DNA of 64,000 nt from Xiphias gladius. Its lineage: Eukaryota > Chordata > Actinopteri > Istiophoriformes > Xiphiidae. The DNA lies in NCBI RefSeq assembly GCF_016859285.1, contig NC_053417.1:24121206-24185205 (forward strand). The letters are read 5' to 3'. Positions 25,801 through 35,846 of this stretch are shown here, in pieces. The notes beneath the pieces are model-generated. The model did no database searches and was not told where the DNA came from. It saw nothing but the letters and a program-made list of their open reading frames with translations. How positions within the stretch are numbered: the first letter of the stretch is position 1; the number at the start of each line of letters is the position of its first letter. A program made the position numbers and the translations under genes.

Positions 25801-28800
25801 TTCAGCTGAACTTCAAGCACAAGATGGTGGTGATGATATTTTGCAAAAGATGGTGTGCATTAAGAACTCTTTTGATAACAGCCTGTTTTGCATTGATCCA
25901 TTTGCAGATATCCCCATGTCAGTCGGCATAATCGACCCCAGGGCTAACCCTACTCAGCTTAACACTGTGGAGTTCCTTTGGGACCCATCAAAAAGAACCT
26001 CAGTTTTTATCCAGGTAGCATGACGAACAACACTGTTGTTTTCCTGAATTACTTTAATTCATGAAAAGCAATGGCAGTAATCTCAGGCAATTTGTAGTAC
26101 TTTCGCATTCTAGCACTAAGCTTGTTAACATGTAGTGTACTCATCTATTCTGTTTTGCAAAATGGCAGGTAAAGTGAATGTTATTCTGCAGGCAGTAATT
26201 ACTAATACAACAATTTTGCAAAGATATTTTTATCCATTGATTCCAGACATAAGTTCTGCATAGATTTCAATTTTATCTTCCTTTCATTTTTTAGGTTCAC
26301 TGCATCAGCACAGAATTCACCATGCGCAAGCACGGGGGAGAAAAGGGTGTGCCTTTCCGCATCCAGATCGACACCTTTAAAGAGAATGAGAATGGAGAGT
26401 ACACAGAACACCTCCACTCTGCCTCCTGCCAAGTCAAAGTCTTCAAGGTGAGGGGACTGAGAGAAAAAGAACAAAAATGAAAGGAAAAAAATGATGTACT
26501 AAAATGCAAAATGCAAATTAGTTGTTCTGATCTCTGGTGGTGTTGTTTGTGACCTTAATGACCCCCACATGACCGGTTTCAGCCTAAAGGTGCAGACAGA
26601 AAGCAGAAGACGGACCGGGAGAAGATGGAGAAGAGGGCGCCCCAGGAAAAGGAAAAGTACCAGCCATCCTATGAAACCACAATCCTGACAGAGGTTAGCA
26701 TATTACTCAAAGAGACAAATGATGATATGATGAAGAGAAGGCTCCTCAAAATAGAACATAAGATTTTAACAAAAAAGGTCAGTGAAGTGAGGAACATTCT
26801 TATTTCCAAAAATGGGAAAATTGGGATAAGAACAAAAACAGTTTGTGATGGGCAGTCAAAATGTTGATACCAATTCCACCTAGAGCCGCAACTAACAATT
26901 ATTTTCATCATTAATTAATTGTTGGGTTTTTTTTTAATGTAAAAAAAATTGAAAAAATGCTCTTTACAGTTTCCCAGAGCCCAAGGTGGTGTCTTCAAAT
27001 TCCTTGTTTTGTCTGACCATCAGCCCAAAACCAGAAATGTTCATTTTACACTGATATAATACAGAGAAAAGCAACACATCCTCACATAGAAGAAGCTATA
27101 GAGAATGTATGGCATGTTTTCTTGAGAAACAACAAATGATGAATCCACTATCAAAATAGTTGCCAGTTAATGTTCTGCCTATCGCCTAATCGATTAATCA
27201 GCTTATCATTTTAGCTCAAATTCCAAAAAATGATGTAAAGCTAGAAAATAACATTGTGAATGGCACACAAACAGACTAAAGCACAAACTGTGTGGATAAA
27301 TGTGAGGGGAAGCTGCAGCTTATAACTGGTCGCAGCAGAAAAGTGTTTCTGAGGTTATTTAGATGCCACAATGACAAAAGTGTTGGTCTTTTGCAGTGCT
27401 CTCCCTGGCCTGAGGTTACATACGTCAACAACTCGCCATCTCCTGGCTTCAACAGCACTCACAACAGCTTCCCAGTTGCAGAAGGGTACGAGCGTTTTAA
27501 CAGTTTCTACCAGTGCTTCATGATGAATGTTGCTTGCTGTTGGTTAGTGAGGAACACACATGATGTTTAGATTCTTCTCTTCTTCTTGGATTCTAACATG
27601 TTTAAATTTTCATCCTTTTTTAGAAACGGATCTCCAAACCACCAGCCAGAACCTGTCGTCCAGGTAGCAGATGTAAGTACAAGTGCATTTTCATTCTGGA
27701 TTTATATTATTGCCTGACAGCCTCCTGCCTCCTGCCTCACTGAACCACTGCGTATTAATATTCACGAATGCAAAGGTGACATCTAGGTGTTAAATGTCTG
27801 CCTCCCATTACATTCACCAACGCACTTTGAAAACATAAATTGAAGACAAATCAGCTCAACCTGCGTCACGGTGTGAATTGAAAGCATTTGATGACAATAA
27901 TTCAAAAACACAAGGTCATGACACTGAAACTCTTTTCTTTGCATTGCAGTTATTTAACCTTAAAACATGATGTCAGAATATTTAGTTCTGTACACGCTGT
28001 ACATTTAGGCAGCTGTCTAGCTGATATGTTACGGTCAGTCACATACACCCATTGAGAAATGGTAGGTAGGGGGACGTAACTTAAGAAAATTTAATAAAAA
28101 GGAATAAATCTCTGTGCAAATTCAATTCTTGCATGAGTTATATCCACTAATAAATTAAGGTTAAATAGGTTAAAAAGGTTAAATAAGTAGTTTCACGCAA
28201 ATGTATGTTGAGAGCACAATTACTGTGCTACCAAGTTGATGCAGAATACCATTTCAATAGCTGTCTTTAAAATTGACTTTTTACAAATTGTTTTTTTTGT
28301 TCCTGTACATTTTGCAGGAAAGGGATTCAGTCTTGGTCAAATCTGATTGTCGTTTTAAATTTTTTTGGCGTGTGTACACTTTCTTTTTGTTTTGAATATG
28401 TTTTTCAAAGCTTAGGACAAAAAGAATGGAGTAGCCGTAAAAAAACAAACAAACAGTAATTTCACACTTAACTTTGTGAGCTCACTCTTTGGTCCTGTTC
28501 ATACCTGACATCAACATGCGTCTCGGGTGATTCGATCACGAGTGGACGGCTCTAAGTACGTCGGTTCACACCTGGTATTGGAATGCGTCTCCACGTGTCT
28601 CCAGTCTCCAGTGAACTTGTGATTGGATCTCACTTCCCCGCTCTGTATGAAAATAAACATGTACAACAATTCACTTTGCAAAGACCAAATGCATTGTTGT
28701 TTTTAACCGGCGGGAGGCAGCAATGCATTTTCCCGTGTCTAATCTGCTGGAAATTAAAAGAAGAAGAAGAAGGAGAAGAAGAAATCAAAACAATACAGAC

Positions 28801-31244
28801 TGGGTCTATTCCTTGGCGTGCTCCAAGCAAACCAAATCGCCCAAGATGTTTGATGCAGTCGTTATATCTTTCTATGGGCTTTTAAAATTTTCACACATCA
28901 TGGACAAAAGCCATCTTACACGATTTGTATGACTTGTGTTTGTTTACAAATCAGTAAGTACATTCACTTACGCAGAGGACGTCAGTTGAGTAGGAGGTCC
29001 TTCAATGCGGCCCAGGATGCATGTGTGTTCACATCCATAAAAGAATGTGGCTATATGTGGCCAAGATCACCTCAGAATGTGGTCTGAGCGATCGGATCTA
29101 AAATGTGTCCTCAATCCGTCTTGGGTGCATTCACACCTGTATTTAGAGCTGTCCACTTGTGATCGGATCGCCCGAAAAGCATGTTAATGCCGAGTCTGAA
29201 CACGGCCTTAGATAGTCTTTGAGACATTTACAGTTATGTGTTTTGACCCACGTTCTTATTTCTTTTCTTTTTTTTTCTTCTCAGAATTTGTTACCCACAG
29301 CAACACCACAGGATGCACAACAGTGGCTTCATAGAAACCGCTTCTCTCCCTTCTGTCGGCTGTTCACCAACTTCTCAGGTAAAATGGCTTGCGGATACGG
29401 AATTGTTGCAAAATATTCAAATCGCACCCATTTATTTTTTGTGTAGTGTCACTTACAGCTGCTGGTGCCACTGATGCCAGAAAAGCAAGCGGGGACAGGG
29501 AAGTAAATCTGGTTTGATTTAGTGGATATAGGGTGACATAGAGTAAAAAAAAACCTCACCTCAGCCCTGCAGACATAAAGCACCCACTTTCCAAAAGTGT
29601 CCTTAAAATAGGCACAGAATCACTGCCAGCACCTTGGACTGCGTAGCTGACCTTGTAGGGTGACCTCCCTGAGGAGAGGTCAAGTGAACAGGCTGTTCCT
29701 CCGCAAGGAACATGTGGTGCACATGTAAACTGTTGGGTATCCAAAAACAAACTTGTTATCCTTTAATTTAGGTTCACGCGTAGAGGGAGGGGTTTTATGC
29801 ACTTAAGCAAGGTCTTGTTTCTGTGTACCAGGGACAGACCTGTTGAAGCTGACCAGGGAGGACGTCATTCAGATATGTGGGCCAGCAGATGGTATAAGAC
29901 TCTTCAATGCACTGAAGGGACGGTGCGTCTTCTTTTATGTAATCCTGCTTGAAAACCCTCAGTTTATCGAATATATCAAGACGGGCTTCATACATTTATG
30001 GACATTTTGTTATTTCCTCTGTGTGGATGCTGTTTTTAGCGTGGTACGTCCAAGGCTAACCATCTACGTTTGCCAGGAGTCTCAGCAGGCACGGGAACAG
30101 CAACCGAAACATGAAAACGGAGATGCTGCCGCCAACACTTTCTTTGGTTAGTCCTTGTTTGTGTGGTTCGTGATCATGTTTGTCTTAGCACAGTGCATAA
30201 AGTGATCTTTGAATTACACTTCACTGATGAGGCAGGGAGATGCAGGACAGGATGCTTGACAGTCAGAACAGTTCAGAGGCAGTGTTAGGCATGTCACAAA
30301 GTCGCAGCATCATTGCATCGTAATAACAATTACAAAACTGGCAATCATCAAATACTTTTAAAAAAAATAATTTTTTTTTAAGTTTTGGCAACATTCTTGG
30401 TGATACACAGCCATTGCTGTAGCACTAGAAAGTGAATAGGCATATTTACCGAATGTTGAAATATTTCTTGGAAGTTCAAGTGTATCTTACGGCACTGTTC
30501 TTTTCGTTCTGCTGTGGTAGCCGTTGTATTTTTGTACAAAGTGTATATTAATGCACAAAATACAGTCATAGAGTGTTTAAAATAGTTAAGATTTTCCTAG
30601 AAACTATAGAGTAATCATGACACATACACATTAAGTATAGATTTTACTGTGTAGGAAAATGACTAGTGTTGACTGGGCCTGCTTTTCTGTCTGGATGCAG
30701 TATATCACGCCATCTACCTGGAAGAGCTTACAGCTGCTGAGCTGACAGAGAAAATCGCTCAGCTCTTCAACATCTCACCCCGACAGATAAACCAGATATT
30801 CAAACAGGGTCCCACTGGCATCCATGTGCTTGTCAGTGATGAGGTAAGATAATGTTTTTTTTGTCTGTAATCCCCTGCTCTCTGTCTCTACCAAGGCTGC
30901 ACTTTCAAATCATGTCACAGATGAGATGAGACCAATATAGACTAGTCGTCATTACACGCTAGTAAACAGCTTTAGCTTGTTTCCCTTCCACATTAAATAT
31001 TAACTCTCTTTTTAACAGATGATTCAGAACTTCCAGGATGAAGTATGTTTTGTTTTGGACACAATGAAAGGTATATGAGCGTGACTAATAAATGATGATG
31101 ATTTATTTTTTATTTTTTCTATATTTGGCACAGAGCCTCGATGAACTTTATCATTGCAGGTTTATTTATAAAACCTTACCCTGACATGATTTCCTTCTCT
31201 TTCCAGATGACACAAATGATGGCTACCACATCATCTTGAAGTGA
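22872..31244 (+). CDS. tfcp2: Transcription factor CP2 (LSF/LBP-1c)
   Basis: Fifteen coding exons: 22872-22993, 24570-24721, 25339-25415, 25537-25642, 25908-26014, 26295-26447, 26583-26693, 27397-27485, 27624-27672, 29285-29378, 29832-29922, 30040-30146, 30701-30843, 31019-31070, 31207-31244. They total 1491 nt and 496 aa (human 502), all in frame. TFCP2 is a nuclear Grainyhead/CP2-family factor that binds CNRG-N6-CNRG sites as a dimer or tetramer. The protein opens [20 protein letters not shown]. The CP2 DNA-binding domain covers about 45-270, with [19 protein letters not shown] and the [18 protein letters not shown] loop. A SAM-like oligomerisation domain spans about 332-385 ([10 protein letters not shown] to [11 protein letters not shown]), and the protein ends HIILK. 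The glutamine run of the human protein after VCQES is absent; only [10 protein letters not shown] is present. The start is supported by Kozak context and homology. Confidence 0.97.
23288..23440 (+). mobile_element. MITE fragment in tfcp2 intron
   Basis: Fragment of the GGCTGCAACTAA family, left part: GCATCAACAGTTATTTGATT, AATTGGCAACTATTTTGATG and the internal AGAAAAATGCCAAAAATGAG. Non-coding. Confidence 0.45.
26295..26447 (+). CDS. tfcp2: tfcp2 51-codon symmetric exon (LSF-ID cassette)
   Basis: This exon starts and ends in phase 0 and encodes exactly residues 189-239 of the predicted protein ([20 protein letters not shown] onward to QVKVFK). Human TFCP2 has a described isoform, LBP-1d/LSF-ID, that lacks residues 189-239 and cannot bind DNA. 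Skipping this exon would give the same deletion in this fish without a frameshift. Listed separately because of this regulatory potential. Confidence 0.8.
26882..27220 (+). mobile_element. MITE copy in tfcp2 intron
   Basis: Starts AGAGCCGCAACTAACAATTA and carries CCCAAGGTGGTGTCTTCAAA and TTTTGTCTGACCATCAGCC. It ends with ATCGATTAATC-type sequence (27188-27205). Same family as at 10766, about 340 bp, non-coding. Confidence 0.7.
28491..29208. mobile_element. ~720-bp non-autonomous DNA transposon with ~75-bp inverted ends
   Basis: The left end GGTCCTGTTCATACCTGACA and the reverse complement of the right end (AGGCCGTGTTCAGACTCGGC) align over about 75 bp. The shared blocks include CATGC near the tip, CGATCAC, AGTGGAC and GCTCTAA. 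The interior has a (GAA)n-like purine tract at 28755-28787 and no transposase frame. It lies in the tfcp2 intron between exons 27624-27672 and 29285-29378, ending 76 bp before the latter. No clear target-site duplication is seen, so the superfamily is unassigned. Confidence 0.7.
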
Positions 31245-32520
31245 ATACCGGGCAGGAGAATAGCATAGCCTTTCTTTAGTCCAGATCCAGTCAGCCCCTA
31301 TAGAGCTTCATACTCCTCGCTGTTCTTGGATATGTGGCGATGCCCCAGAAAACCTCTCGAGGCTGCTAGGAGGAACATGTGACTGAAGCACCTGGCCCTC
31401 TCCTCACTATACCTTATTGTCTTACTTTTGAGGGAGTGACTCTGTTACCACAGTGAAGTAACGTTCTCCTTCTTGCCCTGCCATTGCCTCCCTTAAGTGG
31501 TTGCATTTTCCTCTGTTGCTTATGTCTCATGAAAGGGATTAGCGGCACCACAGCTACTATCGCTGTTTGTTTGCCGAGCATCTGGTGTGCCAAAGCTCTG
31601 TCTCTTGTCTCTTTAAAAAAACAGCCAAAAAAAAACAAAAAATCGAAAATGCAAAAAAGAGGAGACAGTTGCATTGAAAGTAATTGACTTTGAGTGTGAA
31701 GTGCAGCATGACTTCTCGTCTTCATGCTAGGTTACTTTACAGGATCCACGTATACCAGTCTGCAGGAGACATGGTATAGCTCACATAACCACAAGAAGCT
31801 TCAAAATCAGCAATCAGGACATTAAGGGAAACTGCTGGAATCCAGCTGTGCTTCTGCGATTCCTTTGAAAGCTAACAATCTCAGTCTTTCACTGGTTTGT
31901 ATTATGTTTGAAAAAAAAAAGACACGTTTTTCCTAGCTCCCAAACACTTAGGGTCCCTATAGTTAGTGTAGAGCGCATACTGGCACTCATGGTTGTTGCT
32001 TATGAGTCTTGAAAGGTGATGGAACACTGTCTATGTTTGTGATCACACCAGCAAACTGTCTCCGGTCCATGTGCTTCCTGTCCCTATCAGCATATTTAGC
32101 ACATTTTTTTTTGCCCATTTTCCAACATTATTTTTAAGACGATCATTGTTTTAAGATGCTTTCATCGTGAATCATGCTTTACGTTGGCAGTACTTTTTAA
32201 AATACTGTTTTTTTGTTTTTGTTTTTGTTTTGTTTTTTAAACTTACGTACATCTCTTCATCAATGTTTTTGAATGTTACCACTTCCAAATACTAATACAT
32301 GTAATGGGTCGTTGGGCACACCAGAGCTGCATGTGAAAAGATAGGGCTAGTTTATATTCAGTCTGTTGTACTGCTTACATGAAATTGATAGCTTGACATT
32401 TTAGATATCCATCTTTGCCCCATCTCATCAGCATTATTAAAATACTTACCCATGCACCGGCTGCCATCTGTTTCTCTCCTTATAATCTTTGCAAAAATAA
32501 AAATGCGTTGTTTTTTTTGT
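31245..32520 (+). other. tfcp2: tfcp2 3' UTR
   Basis: Non-coding sequence after the tfcp2 stop with A- and T-runs (31617-31645, 32208-32236). The best poly(A) signal is AATAAA at 32496-32501, followed by a GTTTTTTTTG-type T/G-rich stretch as expected downstream of cleavage. This gives a UTR of about 1.26 kb. Confidence 0.65.
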
Positions 32521-32718
32521 TTTGTTTTTTTGTTAAACTGTATCCTTAATTTTCCTAAGTCCCTCAAAAAAAGTGTTCAAAGGTGACGAGTGATTTTATT
32601 AATATTATTTAACACACAGCTTTCCCTTTGTTGGCCGGACGTGGAGGATCACTACCTCCAGGGAGCGTCATCTTTATTGCCATGGAAGCTACACAATAGC
32701 TGTCATGTCATATGATCA

Positions 32719-33014
32719 AGGTGGCCAGACGGTTCCGGGTTCGAGCCCCCTCCTCTGCCGGGGCCTTTCTCTGTGGAGTACGCGCGTCCTCCCCTGGGCA
32801 CCCAGGCTTCCTCCCACAGTCCATACGGCCTGTAGGTTCAATTGCCGACTAGGTAGTTGTGCCGGCCTCGTACCAGACTGACGACATGTCCAGGGTGTAC
32901 CCCGCCTTTTTCGCCAAATGTCAGCTGGGATTGACCCCCGCCGCCCACCACCACCACCAACCCCCTCCCTCCCCCAGCGACCGAGATCAGCGGACTAGCT
33001 AACGGATGGATACA
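32719..33014 (+). mobile_element. tRNA-derived SINE, 5' truncated
   Basis: The RNA polymerase III B-box GGTTCGAGCCC sits at 32738-32748. It is followed by the conserved body of a widespread teleost SINE: CTCTGTGGAG, GGCTTCCTCCCACAGTCCA, CCAGGGTGTACCCCGCC and TGTCAGCTGGGATTGA. The tail has AACGGATGGATAC, and a CCACC-rich stretch lies near 32945. The A-box half of the tRNA head is not recognisable. It lies between tfcp2 and csrnp2. I recognise the consensus but will not fix a Repbase name. Confidence 0.8.
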
Positions 33015-33141
33015 GGACATTGAGATCGGGCCCATGCGCAGGTCCGTGTATAGCGTGTAGTGTCACTGTCAAAATATCCCTCGTCTGTTTCTGTTTCATA
33101 TGAACAAAGAAGCAAAAAGCAAAAAAAAAAAAAAAACACCC

Positions 33142-33203
33142 ACTACATTTCCCAGCATGCCTCGGCGCAGGGCATACCTGTGATGTCACAATAAGTATAT
33201 ATA
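33142..33203 (+). promoter_or_regulatory. csrnp2: csrnp2 core promoter: ZNF143-like site and TATA box
   Basis: ACTACATTTCCCAGCATGCC at 33142-33161 matches the ZNF143/STAF SBS2 element (ACTACAATTCCCAGCATGC) with one change. TGATGTCA, a CRE-like octamer, is at 33181-33188, and TATATATA is at 33196-33203. The order and spacing suggest transcription starting near 33225-33235. A GC-rich leader then runs to a perfect donor CAG|GTAAGAG at 33903. Confidence 0.6.
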
Positions 33204-33224
33204 CGGCCACAGGGAAGAATTTCT

Positions 33225-33903
33225 TCCTCCATTGTTACGTTGTAACAAACGGGGCCGGGGCGAAGCGGGGAGAGAAAATTCGCAACATTTTGACGAACCA
33301 GGCCGGTGGTCGCGTTCGTGCGAGAAGGCGGCGAAGTGAGCCCGGCCGACCGAACCCGCCCCGGCGAGAAAAGGGGATACGCGGACACAGATGTCAGCGG
33401 ATTTCTCCATTGCGAGCGTTTCAAGGCTTACATCAGGAAGATAAGACGTTCGGCTGTTTACATTATTCATGCTGCACCGAAAATGTTGGGAAATAAATCG
33501 CAGCTAATCCTATGACGTGCCTCCCACTGCCGTCTGTCCTTTAAATAGATGGGCATGCAACATTTAAATAAAACCGGCAGGTCTAATAGACAGCCGCTGT
33601 TGTCTGCCTGATCTCTCGGTGTGCAGAACAATGAGCATGGAGCCCGAGTAGCCCGGTACAGGCAGATATAAGTGTTGCAAATTGACAATCAGGCGAGCCT
33701 TCAGCCCGACCGGTTTGGGTTAGCATTGCTCCACAGCTGCGGTCCGGATCCTCGGCTCAGGCAGATCGGGTTTGGCACCAAAAAAAAAAAAAAACCCCGA
33801 AAAACCCAGCTCACGGGGCGTTAAAAGATTGATGTGCAGCTCGTCCTGGGAAGAGAAACGACCTACGAGTTGGTTGGAATAAGGGTCCCTGTTTCTGCCC
33901 CAG
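33225..33903 (+). other. csrnp2: csrnp2 non-coding first exon (5' UTR)
   Basis: GC- and CpG-rich leader downstream of the TATA box (GCCGGGGCGAAGCGGGG near 33253) ending at CAG|GTAAGAG. The next exon probably opens at 35834 (CTGCCCGCCAG acceptor), 13 nt before the ATG. Short open frames here have no recognisable homology. The exon start is inferred from the TATA position. Confidence 0.5.
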
Positions 33904-33944
33904 GTAAGAGGGTTTAGTATTTCATTTACCGGGCGTTTTGCCAT

Positions 33945-33945
<1 letters not shown>

Positions 33946-34000
<55 letters not shown>

Positions 34001-34061
34001 GGCGCGCGTGTGTGTGTGTAAAAAATATGAAGAGCGCTGGTGTACTGGCGAGAGAGAGAGA

Positions 34062-34103
<42 letters not shown>

Positions 34104-34106
34104 GGG
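33946..34106. repeat. Adjacent (TG)n/(CG)n and (GA)n tracts in csrnp2 intron 1
   Basis: 33946-34019 is alternating purine-pyrimidine DNA: (TG)n with an inner GCGCGCGGGCGCGCG, a strong Z-DNA-forming sequence. After a 30-bp spacer, 34050-34106 is (GA)n with GGG interruptions, a homopurine tract able to form triplex (H-DNA). Both lie just downstream of the first-exon donor. Confidence 0.9.
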
Positions 34107-35513
34107 CCTTTCCCTGTCAGAATGATAACATCCAACCTCCCCCAACACAAACCGGTCACTTGCTGCATGCACGCAGTTCAACAAATACCTCGTCCCCACC
34201 GCATGTCCCTGAAGGTAAATATACCACGAAGTCACAATTGTCTTCACACTGTAGCCTGCCACTGTCCAGCTGAGTCCTTAAAGGAACAGGAGGGTGACTC
34301 TGATTTTCACGAGACAAAACGAGCCCACCGTTCAAATTCAGCCTGCGCTCTGTCCGCTCTGTTTATATTTGAGTCCCGGTCGGGAAAATGGTTCACGTTG
34401 ATGCCCCAACCACGCCGGCATCTGCGTGTGAACCGTCGGGACCTGCGCTTGTTTGCCACAGCCTCTCCGGGGGTTCATTTCAGCTGAGGGCCTCATTCTC
34501 AAATAGCACCATAAAGGAAAAAAAAAAAATCCACATTAAAACTGAATCTATGATTTTTTTTTTTTTTTTGCTCTGCAACATCAAAATCCCAGAAAACCCA
34601 CAGCATCTCCCTAAGCACCAGGACATGAACTGATGGATGACACAACTGGGCTTGTGATTTATCTTTGGAATATTACATCAGATTTTAGGACTTTTTTTTG
34701 ACAGAAAGCGCCTTCATGTCCTCGTAAAATCACTACGGCTGCAGCAGTTGTTTGATTATTCACTGTCCACAGAGCAGCTCCGGGATCTGTCTCTATATGA
34801 CATCATCTCTTGGTTTAGCTTAAAGACCAACTGCACTGTATTCAGTGTTGTAGCTGTGTTGAACATTAGTCCCATTTAAGGGCTGGATTTTCTGTCCGAG
34901 AACTTAAAAAACCTGAATGGATCGCGGCTCGTTTGGAGCCATCCCGTTTTTGGGAATGAGGACCCAGTGTGTTGCTGTCGGTAGCATGTGACATGTAAGC
35001 CCAGGCCCGGGTAACAGTTTGCCTCATGCAGAGGTAGAGTTGCACAATAAACTAGTAATTACCTGTAGACGTCTGTTATTCACACCGTAGGCGGTGCTAT
35101 CATGATAAGCTTAAGGTAAAGTTTTGGACGTGGACACGCTGTCTCAGTGAAATATCGTCTTGCATAGTCATTTATTTGGACTGTGTCTTGAAAATACAGA
35201 ACTTTGTGAGGTGCAGTTTTGACCACAGACTTGTGGGGCAAAACACAATGTAATACATAGCACATCCATTGAGCTGTTTCCAGTCACCTTGCTCGACCTC
35301 TTCCGCCCTTGTGACTGATCAGCTACAGCTTTTCAGATTCACTCCTATTTAATGACCCCCCCCCCCACACACATTGTTTATAGCAGACTTAAAAAGAAAA
35401 AAAGAATGTGAAACCATAGAGATCATTTGCTTCAAGGCTGTTCGCATAAACCCTGCTTGCCTTGTTGCCATGGTGACATTGCTAGACTTGATTTCAAAGT
35501 CGGATTTCATTTT

Positions 35514-35515
<2 letters not shown>

Positions 35516-35557
<42 letters not shown>

Positions 35558-35568
35558 GGGGGGGGGGA
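35516..35568 (+). repeat. (GT)n microsatellite followed by a G run
   Basis: About 20 GT units (35516-35554), then a run of nine or more G near 35557-35567, within csrnp2 intron 1. Confidence 0.9.
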
Positions 35569-35846
35569 TGACGGAGCTGGAATACAGATGAAAGACCAAA
35601 ACAGCTGATATCACCTTTTGGTTTCTGTGTTGGCGATTCGGTGCAAATAATCCAGTTCTCTGACTGACAAGAAGAACAATTTGTCTCCAACGTAGTGCAC
35701 ACATGTTACACAGTGGCACAGACGTTGCCCACTCTGCCTCTTATCATGCAAATTTCCTCCAAAAATGCCCCTTTTTTCTCTGCTGGCGACTTTTTGCTCT
35801 GTGGCTCGATGTGTGCTGCTCTCTGCCCGCCAGACACCAAGTTTCC

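Noticed and set aside
33720-34262. 180-codon minus-strand frame with SLSLSL and HTHTHT runs
   Set aside because: Produced by the (GA)n and (TG)n tracts in csrnp2 intron 1.
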